Source of the DNA: Meghimatium bilineatum
Lineage: Eukaryota > Mollusca > Gastropoda > Stylommatophora > Philomycidae
Assembly (NCBI GenBank): GCA_034231615.1
Contig: CM067298.1
Location: 54,650,883 to 54,714,882 of the forward strand
Length of the DNA: 64,000 nucleotides
Reading direction: 5' to 3'
Position 1 is the first letter of the stretch; each line of letters starts with the position of its first letter. Both the position numbers and the translations under genes were made by a program. Below, piece by piece: positions 61,701-64,000 of this stretch. The notes beneath the pieces are model-generated. The model saw only the letters and a list, made by a program, of their open reading frames with translations, ran no database searches and was not told where the DNA came from.

Positions 61701-62162
61701 ATCCACAGACTTCCCAGCAATATAATGCCATTTGATCAAAGGGCATGAGCCCATGGACCGCTTGATCAGCATCCAACCAACCAACCGTCAATGAGATCAA
61801 ACTTCATCCCCAAATCTCCCTAGCTACCTCTCACTTAAGGCATGTCATTGTTAATATTCTTTGCTTCCCATTTGGGCACTGTTAACACAGTCAAGTTTGT
61901 TATCACATCCCATAGAAAATTAAAGCCAAAAGTACTCCACAAATCATGAAAAATACAGTAAAGTTTGTTGAAAACCTGTGCTCAATAGAAAGTTGAAAGA
62001 TGTATCAATAATATACTTACCTTTCACATTGCTATATAATATGCAATAATATTTTTAAAAAATACAAAATGACCTACTTATTCACTGATACTGCCATATG
62101 ACCGAAGCGATTCAAGTCTTGACTTGAGTAGCCCAATTTCAAATTATGCCAACGGTTACAAT
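22750..62162 (-). CDS. ATRN: Attractin-like gene, 3' half (14 exons)
   Basis: Fourteen exons (62078-62162, 59582-59646, 57059-57175, 54492-54646, 52673-52787, 50478-50693, 46654-46854, 43196-43270, 37931-37996, 33609-33702, 31277-31332, 29900-29985, 24536-24611, 22795-22946) join in one frame of 520 codons with GT-AG borders and matching phases. They follow attractin order: last kelch blade, PSI modules, two laminin-type EGF modules, juxtamembrane segment. Vertebrate attractins are type I membrane or secreted proteins in pigmentation, myelination and energy control. Unusual here: no C-type lectin exon between the PSI modules and no recognisable transmembrane or cytoplasmic exon. The 5' exons (signal, CUB, most kelch) are beyond 64000. 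MEGF8 was considered, but the PSI and juxtamembrane residues fit attractin better. Confidence 0.84.
22795..22946 (-). CDS. ATRN: Attractin-like exon: juxtamembrane region, last recognised
   Basis: After TTTTTTCCTCAG the frame reads SFPQEKIYMLEKPCDVFHIK, then DHKNHTFAGKENTTFYVYVY and NFKTPFIIQ. 'NHT..... TTF.VYV.NF...I.IQ' is the conserved attractin segment just before the membrane. A GTAACA donor follows at 22794, but reading through adds VTFICSQIFLCGLN and a stop at 22750. Neither a transmembrane exon nor a poly(A) signal was recognised downstream. The 5' edge of the exon shares its TCCTCAAGAGAAAATAT stretch with the adjacent minisatellite. Confidence 0.82.
22950..23660. repeat. 53/54-bp minisatellite next to attractin exon
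   Basis: CTTGAG anchors recur at 22984, 23038, 23091, 23145, 23198, 23252, 23305 and 23358, spaced 53 or 54 bp. Two unit types mostly alternate (one with 'cttcttctcttgagtagtg', one with 'attttctcttgaggaaatgg'), giving a 107-bp higher-order unit. Decayed units continue to about 23660. The second unit type shares its sequence with the 5' edge of the exon at 22946. Confidence 0.92.
24536..24611 (-). CDS. ATRN: Attractin-like exon: juxtamembrane region, second part
   Basis: Acceptor ATCTAG, donor GTAAGT, 76 bp, phase 0 in. The frame reads SDKDVDFTFYCSSSASPLLN, then ITYKS. It resembles the attractin 'RDLDMFINAS..FNLNITW' segment. The Penelope-like element occupies most of the intron upstream of it. 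Confidence 0.7.
24690..24891. mobile_element. Possible mariner-like remnant, host of the Penelope insertion
   Basis: 'ggggaagtcaataagtaag' looks like a mariner terminal sequence. The stretch is interrupted at the Penelope target duplication and may resume at 28635. No transposase frame was confirmed. Confidence 0.3.
24892..25318 (-). repeat. Penelope pseudo-LTR, downstream copy
   Basis: 427 bp, almost identical to 28184-28604. It includes the last codons of the ORF (stop at 25282), as expected for partial tandem copies of Penelope elements. Confidence 0.92.
25064..25093 (-). ncRNA. Hammerhead-ribozyme-like motif, downstream pseudo-LTR
   Basis: The minus strand reads CTTGATAAAGACCTTTTGGT then TGAAACGTTG. 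This resembles the hammerhead core CUGAUGA, stem II ACC/GGU with loop, and GAAAC. Two core positions deviate (TTGATAA instead of CTGATGA). Penelope elements are known to carry hammerheads here; activity is doubtful. Confidence 0.5.
25282..28225 (-). pseudogene. Penelope polyprotein (reverse transcriptase + GIY-YIG)
   Basis: On the minus strand, in order: N-terminal basic region FKKTKFFCHLHFLVTC (about 27980), SDDIVIKPADKDGAVVVW (about 27085), MLPKIHKASNPGR (26850), LFLLDVCSLYTSIPH, GVAMGTKMGPSYACLFMG and the catalytic YIDDG (about 26340), then VRCFTCPYVV and FTCESRNVIYVIICKRCG. The GIY-YIG region NYIGETGLRLSDHFCNH ends in HSYV-stop at 25282. It is interrupted by a few frameshifts (near 26860, 26290 and 25530) and a stop (27743), so it is dead but young. 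Penelope reverse transcriptases are related to telomerase. Confidence 0.9.
28184..28604 (-). repeat. Penelope pseudo-LTR, upstream copy
   Basis: 421 bp. It differs from the downstream copy by scattered substitutions and a small deletion near 28430. It contains the same hammerhead-like motif. Confidence 0.92.
28357..28386 (-). ncRNA. Hammerhead-ribozyme-like motif, upstream pseudo-LTR
   Basis: Same motif as at 25064-25093, with GAAATG in place of GAAACG. The stem II pairing ACC/GGT is kept. Confidence 0.48.
29240..29870 (+). mobile_element. LINE 3' end with (GATT)n tail
   Basis: Frames give WREDYRLSSTNATEEFYEFP-like sequence, then ILQGTVKGGRSRGGQIKTW, WTGQDISTLIRIAEDRISWR and a stop before 29835. 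The tail 'attgattgattgattgata' is a LINE 3' microsatellite. Confidence 0.78.
29900..29985 (-). CDS. ATRN: Attractin-like exon: juxtamembrane region, first part
   Basis: After TTATTACAG the frame reads YHLNSDYYYTFKLDVTHL, then TQINLWNTPTS, and stops at GTAAGT in phase 0. It aligns by eye with the attractin stretch after GTCY that has alternating aromatic and beta-strand residues, though it is shorter. Both junction phases fit their neighbours. Confidence 0.72.
30075..30235 (-). repeat. Element A (SINE-like) copy
   Basis: Contains 'agcaggaccatggtcctac', 'tccagagaattgaaatatg' and 'gacacatccgtcttcgg', colinear with the copy at 21536-21680. Confidence 0.6.
30520..30960 (+). mobile_element. LINE 3' fragment
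   Basis: Frames contain a conceptual IKWFGHLIR equivalent ('atcaaatggttcggccacctaataag', about 30730) and WIDDIRDILEHQGCT, the LINE C terminus. Decayed. Confidence 0.6.
31277..31332 (-). CDS. ATRN: Attractin-like exon: second laminin-type EGF, end
   Basis: A 56-bp exon after GTTTAACAG reads CDDYNRFSGDPRNGGTCY and ends at GTAAGT with one T. It closes the EGF; the C-Y after GGT matches the attractin 'GTCYY' that begins the juxtamembrane region. Confidence 0.85.
31545..31900. repeat. Dispersed repeat, tRNA-like start
   Basis: 'aaggagccatgatagcaaaatgg' resembles a SINE head. 'cttctggaaaagtaaaagcag' near 31856 repeats the block at 19175 and 51838. Confidence 0.4.
32285..33178. mobile_element. 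Non-autonomous piggyBac-type element (TTAA target duplication)
   Basis: Flanked by TTAA at 32281-32284 and 33179-33182. Ends are CCCTGTGAACC and (complement of the right end) CCCTTAGAACACG. The interior keeps, on the minus strand, an acidic FDDSEDDELDLDGNYSEND stretch typical of the piggyBac transposase N terminus, but no catalytic domain. Confidence 0.85.
32380..32609. repeat. Palindromic element with TTAGGG-containing centre, copy 1
   Basis: Inverted arms GGAACCTGTGT and ACACAGGTTCC lie about 190 bp apart. The centre reads 'ttagggttagagttagttat' followed by its inverted form 'ataactaaccctaa'. It is nested inside the piggyBac-type element. Confidence 0.8.
33609..33702 (-). CDS. ATRN: Attractin-like exon: second laminin-type EGF, first part
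   Basis: The frame reads CSCNGQADSCNPSTGDCYC, then TRGVIGKFCDR. 'C.CNG.A..CN..TG.C.C...GV.G..C' is the second laminin EGF of attractin. Acceptor TTTCCAG, donor GTAAGC, 94 bp. It leaves AG to join A of the next exon (Arg). Confidence 0.9.
34075..34265 (+). mobile_element. LINE RNase H-tail fragment
   Basis: The frame SREESIHKDKEISHHLGRRK parallels the 20409-20640 fragment (KKESVHKDNEVSYQEKKR), indicating the same LINE family. Confidence 0.5.
35049..36149 (+). pseudogene. LINE ORF2 reverse transcriptase domain
   Basis: A 366-codon open frame with SSYRPVSLLSCIGKTMERIV, QSAYRKNRSTDDQL, FMDLSKAFDKVW (first Asp), QGVPQGGVISPTLFLVFIND, the catalytic HADDFAAW, NPTYLGVTLDKRLTW and VRPVVEYGMTAW. These are RT blocks in canonical order. 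It ends at a TGA (36147-36149) where related elements read on, so ORF2 is split by a stop. Confidence 0.9.
36165..37241 (+). pseudogene. LINE ORF2 RNase H domain, with an in-frame insertion
   Basis: The 358-codon frame continues ORF2 after the stop. RNase H motifs are WTHVYTDGSAEG (first Asp), SSNFRAE, FTDCRSLLESIQ (Asp), and WIPSHCGSMGNEKADALSKAG (His and Asp). A 45-bp in-frame insertion with R6 separates the catalytic Glu region into two AE copies. A stop at 37239-37241 interrupts the terminal CPCGS..TPEHILQDCP motif. The order RT then RNase H places the element near the I or jockey superfamily. Confidence 0.88.
37931..37996 (-). CDS. ATRN: Attractin-like exon: first laminin-type EGF, second part
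   Basis: After CATTATCAG the frame reads PQCQFCSEGYYGSPENGGEC. 'C..C..G.YG.P.NGG.C' completes the laminin EGF begun in the previous exon. Donor GTAAGT, 66 bp, phase 1/1. Confidence 0.88.
38170..38420. repeat. Dispersed repeat block
   Basis: 'gggaaaagcaaatacaaagtat' after a 'catcgcattggactaacgctgac' stretch resembles the 19175 and 31850 blocks distantly. Confidence 0.3.
39003..39400. repeat. Palindromic element related to Penelope ends, interrupted by element B tail
   Basis: The left end 'ttttgctaatcactggtaa' and right end 'ttaccagtgattagcaaaa' are inverted copies. The right arm has CTTGATAAAGATCTTTTGAT followed by AAAACGTTG, like the hammerhead-like motif of the Penelope pseudo-LTR. An element B tail fragment at about 39078-39124 lies between two 'aaggctttta'-like copies. 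Confidence 0.75.
39486..39595. repeat. Element B tail fragment
   Basis: 'ggaacaaaacagctcacaaa' to 'ttggatcaccaaccaacca' matches the last 110 bp of element B copy 1 (15420-15526). Confidence 0.7.
39600..40850. other. Intronic sequence without recognised genes
   Basis: AT-rich. No exon-like cysteine-rich frame and no confident repeat family. Confidence 0.4.
41015..42835 (-). pseudogene. piggyBac transposase relic, second family member
   Basis: On the minus strand: acidic N terminus (EWLESAVDWDNESDNDSTSD, 42835-42563), a frame change, then DUF-like FLPQHTPGVNADL, MTKFLSVLIGMGINRHPSVR, the catalytic NLSLDEMFVGF, KYHIKVIGLCDSTTGYV. The frame breaks at 41782, continues HHIFADQYYTT (second Asp), then the C-terminal zinc region YCVQCKKSRSQFICEGCSSN..LCPKYCFKLYH (41001-41140). 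Several frameshifts. Terminal repeats and TTAA edges were not located. Confidence 0.87.
43196..43270 (-). CDS. ATRN: Attractin-like exon: first laminin-type EGF, first part
   Basis: The frame reads CQCNGHSICMKGSSICEKC followed by KFPTTG, between GTTCTCAG and GTGAGT. C-x-C-N-G-H-S is the hallmark of laminin-type EGF modules, and 'SICEKC...TTG' matches attractin. 75 bp, phase 1/1. Confidence 0.9.
43745..45190 (-). mobile_element. RNase H-bearing LINE, copy 2 (5'-truncated)
   Basis: On the minus strand from 45190: AFLRKLAGTNWGANEATLKK, RPILEYGSTAWTSAANS, then RNase H WIQVYTDGSSTRAVKNGGAG, CSNYSAEAEAFNMAAEII (intact Glu region, unlike copy 1), FLTDAMSVLQALD, and the terminal CTCGQAAQTTEHILQDC. 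It ends at CTT repeats near 43745. Frameshifts present. Confidence 0.85.
45200..45625 (+). mobile_element. mariner-like transposase remnant
   Basis: Frames give LFVWHKRFRGGC-like N-terminal residues and, from 45380, QPPYSPDLAQADFFLVPLNE, then GQRFKGVDDVI and CFLQLYAR. 'PPYSPDLAP.DFFLFP' is the mariner catalytic-region signature, but the middle is deleted. Confidence 0.8.
45945..46165 (+). repeat. Element A (SINE-like) copy
   Basis: 'taccacgcatgtcataagtg', 'gactctcccatcccatag', then 'acatcctgctaatctgca' in the same order as the full copy at 58675. Contains a small internal duplication of 'tcatcccatag'. Confidence 0.7.
46319..46485. repeat. 42-bp minisatellite, four units
   Basis: CAAGTAC starts recur at 46319, 46361, 46403 and 46445. 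Each unit ends 'tttcaaacatttcaaa'. Confidence 0.95.
46654..46854 (-). CDS. ATRN: Attractin-like exon: PSI module with glycine-rich loop
   Basis: Acceptor GTTCTCAG, donor GTAAGT, 201 bp. The frame reads CSKLVTCTDCQGRPKCGWC, then SGTGTGLCFDGGMMGP and KRWFFNDCP. 'C..C.....CGWC.D...TG.G.C..G...GP', followed by an aromatic stretch before CP, is the attractin PSI module just ahead of the laminin EGFs. Confidence 0.9.
47310..47690 (-). mobile_element. LINE 3' fragment
   Basis: The minus-strand frame reads YVLKRIYHLMMKANGSPRKQ, then WIENIKIALNKHGQ, the C-terminal arginine/lysine-rich block of RTE-like LINEs. Confidence 0.65.
47725..48560. repeat. GC-richer tract with imperfect ~115-bp tandem units
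   Basis: 'gagcccatcgggtac' or close variants recur near 48015, 48225, 48333 and 48435. From the second on they are followed by 'accctttctctctgcaagtg', 'tttccggtataggaa' and 'agagttgggcca'. Composition is clearly less AT-rich than the flanks. Element type unknown; it could be a retroelement UTR or an old duplicated regulatory region. Confidence 0.7.
49060..49790 (-). mobile_element. LINE reverse transcriptase fragment
   Basis: The minus-strand frame has CSKSPYLLNIYAENIMRNVR and INIGGLQIPEIIYANDSAV, the RT B/C blocks with YAND in place of YADD, followed by LKINIENCNLEEGTYFDYLG. Confidence 0.75.
49790..50290 (-). mobile_element. LINE 3' fragment (RTE-like)
   Basis: The minus strand has MKINV..., FKYLGN-like residues and a 'MKCVKKSCNDN' tail region. 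Decayed. It adjoins the previous LINE piece. Confidence 0.45.
50478..50693 (-). CDS. ATRN: Attractin-like exon: PSI module (CMWCSN type)
   Basis: A 216-bp exon, acceptor TATCTAG, donor GTATGT. The frame holds HICTQIVC, YCEDCTSANCMWCSN, NQCIDKNAYVVSF and GQCMSW. 'C.MWCSN..QC.D.NAYV.SF..GQCM.W' is close to vertebrate attractin and was the main reason for choosing attractin over MEGF8. The N-terminal SNSAGSKHLDIPPR stretch stands where the lectin domain would end and looks like a short linker. Confidence 0.88.
50815..51015 (+). mobile_element. LINE 3' fragment
   Basis: 'aaaacttggatggttcggacatg' and 'ataacatcaaagaatatgcc' match the 29560-29760 LINE end, same orientation. Confidence 0.6.
51165..51725 (+). 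mobile_element. LINE C-terminal relic
   Basis: Frames give NFEYLELIINNTGDCFEETR, VMTYRCETWEMT and a tail like that of 32025-33490. Ends near 'ggatgtgtcacatag'. Confidence 0.68.
51750..52180. repeat. Dispersed repeat debris
   Basis: 'ccctagaccaatccagcc' with 'cttacgaaaaagtaaaggcag' recalls the 19140 and 31820 blocks; 'agccctagtagatggcatg' to 'tatataatgaggtttc'-like sequence (52095-52140) recalls element B. Confidence 0.45.
52215..52620 (+). mobile_element. LINE RT fragment, same family as 15545-17085
   Basis: HADDTVLLA then SEQELQRVIDHVDKSSKEYE and HYQYLSHIITNDGRCETEVK parallel the 16440-16760 sequence. Confidence 0.75.
52673..52787 (-). CDS. ATRN: Attractin-like exon: PSI module preceding the expected lectin domain
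   Basis: After CTGTTTCAG the phase-0 frame reads EPGNCTENVNELC, then TCNSCNEESECNWQNNTC and SAKG. It matches the attractin segment just before the C-type lectin domain. Donor GTAAGC leaves one G. The next recognised exon (50693) begins with CC in the complementary phase, so this exon can splice directly to the next PSI exon without a lectin domain. Confidence 0.85.
52855..53260 (-). mobile_element. RNase H LINE fragment
   Basis: Colinear with the minus-strand block at 17300-17650: 'atccataggtgctccaatctc' and 'aacacccacgtgtccag' correspond to the conserved GHVGVRGN-coding region. Decayed. Confidence 0.6.
53315..53440 (-). repeat. Element A (SINE-like) partial copy
   Basis: 'atcaaactcctgctgaatcac', 'ggatgtagtctaaagaatgg' and 'atcaaacttctgtag' follow the element A order. 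Confidence 0.5.
54095..54345 (-). repeat. Element A (SINE-like) copy
   Basis: Starts 'tttcttctgcgttcattctc' and runs through 'gtgttgtgccatggtttacag' and 'ggatgggacagccacctcc' to 'gttactattttttttt'. Confidence 0.7.
54492..54646 (-). CDS. ATRN: Attractin-like exon: PSI module
   Basis: The frame reads DPNASCLGYNTCDSC, then GCHWCSNTC and NCSMVQYTIYCCYLSN. C-x2-C-x6-C-H-W-C is the plexin-semaphorin-integrin core. Acceptor TTCTCAG, donor GTAAGT, 155 bp, ending in phase 0. Vertebrate attractin has a matching 'C..CTAN...CHWCND.C' module at this point. Confidence 0.85.
54935..55640 (-). mobile_element. mariner-like remnant interrupted by a LINE piece
   Basis: Minus-strand frames near 55500-55430 give HPPYSPDLAP then DFHLFDH, a mariner signature. 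The other part lies at 54935-55100. Between them, 55100-55400 encodes RTLTISRYTLRDLLKRRSEH and LWTCPVCEEDN, a conserved C-terminal block of the RNase H LINE family. Confidence 0.65.
55640..55910 (+). repeat. Element A (SINE-like), near full length
   Basis: Begins 'gccggagcccgaaaggggag', then 'tttaccttccacgcatgtcg', 'ggctgtcccatcccatat' and 'acatcctgctaatctgcagg', ending 'gagaacgaatgcagaagaac'. Confidence 0.85.
55940..56110 (+). mobile_element. LINE C2H2-like tail fragment
   Basis: 'cttttcagatctcggattgg' followed by 'tcagccatctgaggactcag' encodes a decayed FRSRIGL..HLRTQ tail as at 5275 and 16920. Confidence 0.5.
56480..56755 (-). repeat. Element A (SINE-like), near full length
   Basis: Starts 'ttcttctgcattcgttctc', runs through 'agattagtaggatgcagt' and 'aaacatccgacttcagc' to 'tttgggccctggcaac'. 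Confidence 0.8.
57059..57175 (-). CDS. ATRN: Attractin-like exon: cysteine-rich region after the kelch propeller
   Basis: Acceptor TTTAATAG, donor GTTTGT, 117 bp. The frame reads NCTFYNDRTTCESVVPG, then IKCKWINNLCVPDNG and SCRNQ. The C...C....PG..C.W....C pattern is the PSI-like segment that directly follows the kelch domain in attractins. Several Asn residues lie in N-x-S/T context, expected for a glycosylated ectodomain. Confidence 0.82.
57180..58140. other. Attractin-like intron, nothing recognised
   Basis: AT-rich sequence without exon-like frames. Residues in 57950-58130 (NWSLNQAQYHSVTTRNHRKT) are open on the plus strand but unrecognised. Confidence 0.4.
58145..58400 (-). repeat. Element A (SINE-like), near full length
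   Basis: 'cttttgctttcattctcaaac' through 'gacacatctgacttaagc' to 'ctccccattcaggccc'. Confidence 0.8.
58675..58945 (+). repeat. Element A (SINE-like), best copy, (GAA)n tail
   Basis: 'gccggggcccgaaaggggag' start, internal 'gcagatatcgcagcaatgc' and 'ctcaggag'-like palindrome 'cctgctaatctgcaggag', ending with 'gaactaagaagaagaag'. The simple-repeat tail suggests a retroposed element. No clear tRNA A/B boxes were identified. Confidence 0.85.
59582..59646 (-). CDS. ATRN: Attractin-like exon: last kelch blade, second part
   Basis: After TGTTTTACAG the frame gives TVHIFGGFNSFMKTDLLIISE. 'Y.FGGFNS...D.L...SE' is strongly attractin-like and closes the kelch propeller. Donor is GTAATT. The 65-bp exon joins the previous one as AA+C (Asn) and the next as G+GA (Gly). 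Confidence 0.82.
59806..60034. repeat. Palindromic element with TTAGGG-containing centre, copy 2
   Basis: Arms 'aattagtgcttacctac' and 'gtaggcactaatt' are inverted. The centre is 'ttagggttagggttagttac' then 'ataactaaccctaa'. Same family as 32380-32609. Confidence 0.82.
60040..61040. other. Intronic sequence, nothing recognised
   Basis: AT-rich. No cysteine-rich frame with splice sites. Short open frames here lack known motifs. Confidence 0.4.
61045..61900 (-). repeat. Element A copy split by element B
   Basis: Element A sequence runs 61045-61184, is broken by element B, and resumes at 61788 ('caaacttcatccccaaatctcc' to 'cccatttgggcactg'). Confidence 0.75.
61185..61787. mobile_element. Element B, copy 2, with 10-bp target duplication
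   Basis: Flanked by TCAATGAGAT at 61175-61184 and 61788-61797. Colinear with 14875-15526 from 'catctgtggg' to 'caaccaaccaacc', lacking an internal block of about 80 bp. Confidence 0.88.
62078..62162 (-). CDS. ATRN: Attractin-like exon: last kelch blade, first part
   Basis: Reading the minus strand after CTCTCAG, the frame gives CNRWHNLKLG and then RFGHMAVSVN, ending at a GTAGGT donor. W-x-x-L followed by R-x-G-H is the kelch strand pattern. The exon is 85 bp, enters in phase 1 (two bases complete a codon) and leaves AA to join the next exon. It is the most 5' exon of this gene that can be seen. Confidence 0.72.
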
Positions 62163-62289
62163 CTGAGAGCAGAAGTGAAACAAATAGTTATGAATTCCAA
62201 ATAGAATGTAACAATATTATTTATATAGTCACAATGTTATTTATATCACATATAAAATTAACATAGCAGACAAAGATATCAAACTATCT

Positions 62290-62375
62290 GGCTTGTGTTC
62301 TCACCACTTTATTATATGGCTCAGAAACATGGACTTCATGTTCCAGACATGAGAGAAAACTCAATAATATATTTC
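62290..62375 (+). mobile_element. LINE fragment (TTLLYGSETWT block)
   Basis: The frame reads VLTTLLYGSETWTSCSRHER, the conserved C-terminal block of CR1/RTE-like LINEs, truncated by a junction with the minus-strand LINE. Confidence 0.65.
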
Positions 62376-63081
62376 ACCTTCCAATATATTGCATGGTTCC
62401 TTCCTAGCAGTTGGGCCTATATTTCACACTTTTTAACAATTCTGCATCAATCCCAAATTTGCTGTGTTTTCTGAATCACAGTATTTCTAGTTTATAATAT
62501 GGCAGCCATAATTTGACTGATCCATTAATTCATTATTATCGTAAAAAGGTGTCTTCTTCTGTGTTCAGCATCTGTGGTCATGCTACATTATCATGCCTGT
62601 CATCAGGGCAAAGTCCAATGTTTTCTCCAGGTCAGAGTGCTGCCCCATAGATTTTGCCTCAAATGCTATCGTCTGGCCAGGACTGCTGTCTGTGCTCTTT
62701 GTAACATGGACTTCATGTTCCAGACATGAGAGAAAACTCAATAATATATTTCACCTTCCAATATATTGCATGGTTCCTTCCTAGCAGTTGGGCCTATATT
62801 TCACACTTTTTAACAATTCTGCATCAATCCCAAATTTGCTGTGTTTTCTGAATCACAGTATTTCTAGTTTATAATATGGCAGCCATAATTTGACTGATCC
62901 ATTAATTCATTATTATCGTAAAAAGGTGTCTTCTTCTGTGTTCAGCATCTGTGGTCATGCTACATTATCATGCCTGTCATCAGGGCAAAGTCCAATGTTT
63001 TCTCCAGGTCAGAGTGCTGCCCCATAGATTTTGCCTCAAATGCTATCGTCTGGCCAGGACTGCTGTCTGTGCTCTTTGTAT
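62328..63081. repeat. Tandem duplication of a 377-bp segment
   Basis: 'ggacttcatgttccagac' starts at 62331 and 62708, and the two 377-bp copies look identical by eye through 'ctgtgctctttgta'. The unit spans the joint between the two LINE fragments. Confidence 0.92.
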
Positions 63082-63720
63082 GTTGGGCAATCCTGAAGTA
63101 TGTGTTAAGGAGTCTGGGTTCTGGACACTCAGTGTATGAGATCCTCAATTGGTAAAGTTATAAAGTTAACCAAACTGTCAGCAGTGGCCTGTTTTAAAGC
63201 GAAATAGTGTGATCTGTGGATATCTTTGGAGGTGACGTATTGCATCATGTTTGTCTTCCACTTCTATTTGTTTCTTCCACTTTGATGTGTATGTGTTGTG
63301 AATTATTGTTTTTGCTTCTCTGTAGGATAGTGAGTGTGTTGTTCCATTTCACTTTCTGTTTTTGACAGAACATCCATTTTCTTACTTCCCATGATTCCAC
63401 AGTGTGATGGTATCCATTGAAGGGCAATAGTTGATGATTTTTTTATATGTCTTAGCTCATGTCTGATTTGTGCAGAAGGCTTTCATTTCAGTTGCTCTTG
63501 ATTTATTTCAGTAGGAATCTGCAATCTGTGAATATAGCATCTTCTTTGGTCTTGGCAGTCCTGGTTTGGTGAAGACATTTAGTGCTTAATAGAGTGCAAC
63601 TGCTTCTGCTCTAAAGATGGAAGAGTATTTCCCGGTTGGAAAAGCTTTTAATATTGTCTTTCCGTCTTTGGGTCTGGCTCTTCAAAATCTGTTTGTGTTT
63701 CAATTTCAGTTGGGATGTTT
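62560..63720 (-). mobile_element. RNase H-bearing LINE, copy 3 (3' part)
   Basis: On the minus strand: IFTDCRFLLKSIKSN-like residues (about 63540), SYTECPEPRLLNTYFRIAQ (about 63120) and QHSDLEKTLDFALMTGM, paralleling 36800-37400 of copy 1 (FTDCRSLLESIQ..., then the terminal WRKQW region). Decayed. Confidence 0.75.
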
Positions 63721-64000
63721 TAAAATGGTGTGCTCCCAGATGCAAAGATATTCACTGGGAACATACAATCATGTTAACCTGCTACGTTGAGGTAACAATT
63801 TGCTAGTACTTCACTGTTAAAAAGCAGATTGAGCAGATTGGTAAATAATAAACACCAGATTGTGTTTAGTTTATAATGCCAGGAAAATAATCCATAAAAA
63901 CATGTGGACTACAATATTATTCACCCATTTATAGCATATTCTGCTATACTTCATTCCATATTTCACATCATATGTAGACTCAGCTACTAGGAAAGTACCT
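63721..64000. other. Window end, nothing recognised
   Basis: AT-rich sequence, probably still inside the attractin-like intron. Confidence 0.4.

Overview
The window is AT-rich animal DNA. It holds parts of two multi-exon genes for extracellular proteins, with all recognised splice sites GT-AG, buried in transposon-filled introns. Exons are 50-330 bp and introns mostly 1-9 kb. There are no bacterial-type operons, rRNAs, tRNAs or CRISPR arrays. The mix of RNase H-bearing LINEs, RTE-like LINEs, a Penelope-like element with GIY-YIG, piggyBac and mariner relics suggests an invertebrate, perhaps a lophotrochozoan such as a mollusc. That placement is an inference without a decisive marker.

Region 1 (800-21485, plus strand) is the 3' end of a gene for a large secreted SCO-spondin-like glycoprotein. 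Seven phase-compatible exons encode the end of a cysteine-rich module, three thrombospondin type-1 (TSP1) modules, a trypsin-inhibitor-like (TIL) module, a von Willebrand type C (VWC)-like module and a C-terminal cystine knot (CTCK) ending in Cys-x-Cys-Lys-stop. A poly(A) signal follows. The introns carry RTE-like LINE pieces, a decayed piggyBac, a Penelope fragment, RNase H LINE debris and short repeats.

Region 2 (62162 down to 22750, minus strand) is the 3' half of an attractin-like gene. Fourteen phase-compatible exons encode the last kelch blade, PSI modules, two laminin-type EGF modules and the conserved juxtamembrane segment. The 5' exons lie beyond position 64000. Two things stand out. 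No C-type lectin exon lies between the PSI modules where vertebrate attractin has one, and no transmembrane or cytoplasmic exon could be found. The two genes converge tail to tail with about 1.5 kb between the last recognised coding bases.

The rest is mobile DNA: a nearly complete Penelope-like element (24892-28634) with pseudo-LTRs, a 12-bp target duplication and hammerhead-like motifs; an internally deleted piggyBac derivative that splits a LINE exactly at TTAA (32285-33178); two larger piggyBac relics; three copies of one RNase H-bearing LINE family; many RTE-like 3' ends; two mariner relics; a SINE-like family ending in (GAA)n; a 600-650-bp element with target duplications; palindromic elements; and several minisatellites, one abutting an attractin exon. 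I found no convincing new multi-gene system. The best leads are the altered attractin architecture, the exon-derived minisatellite and the nested or palindromic mobile elements.
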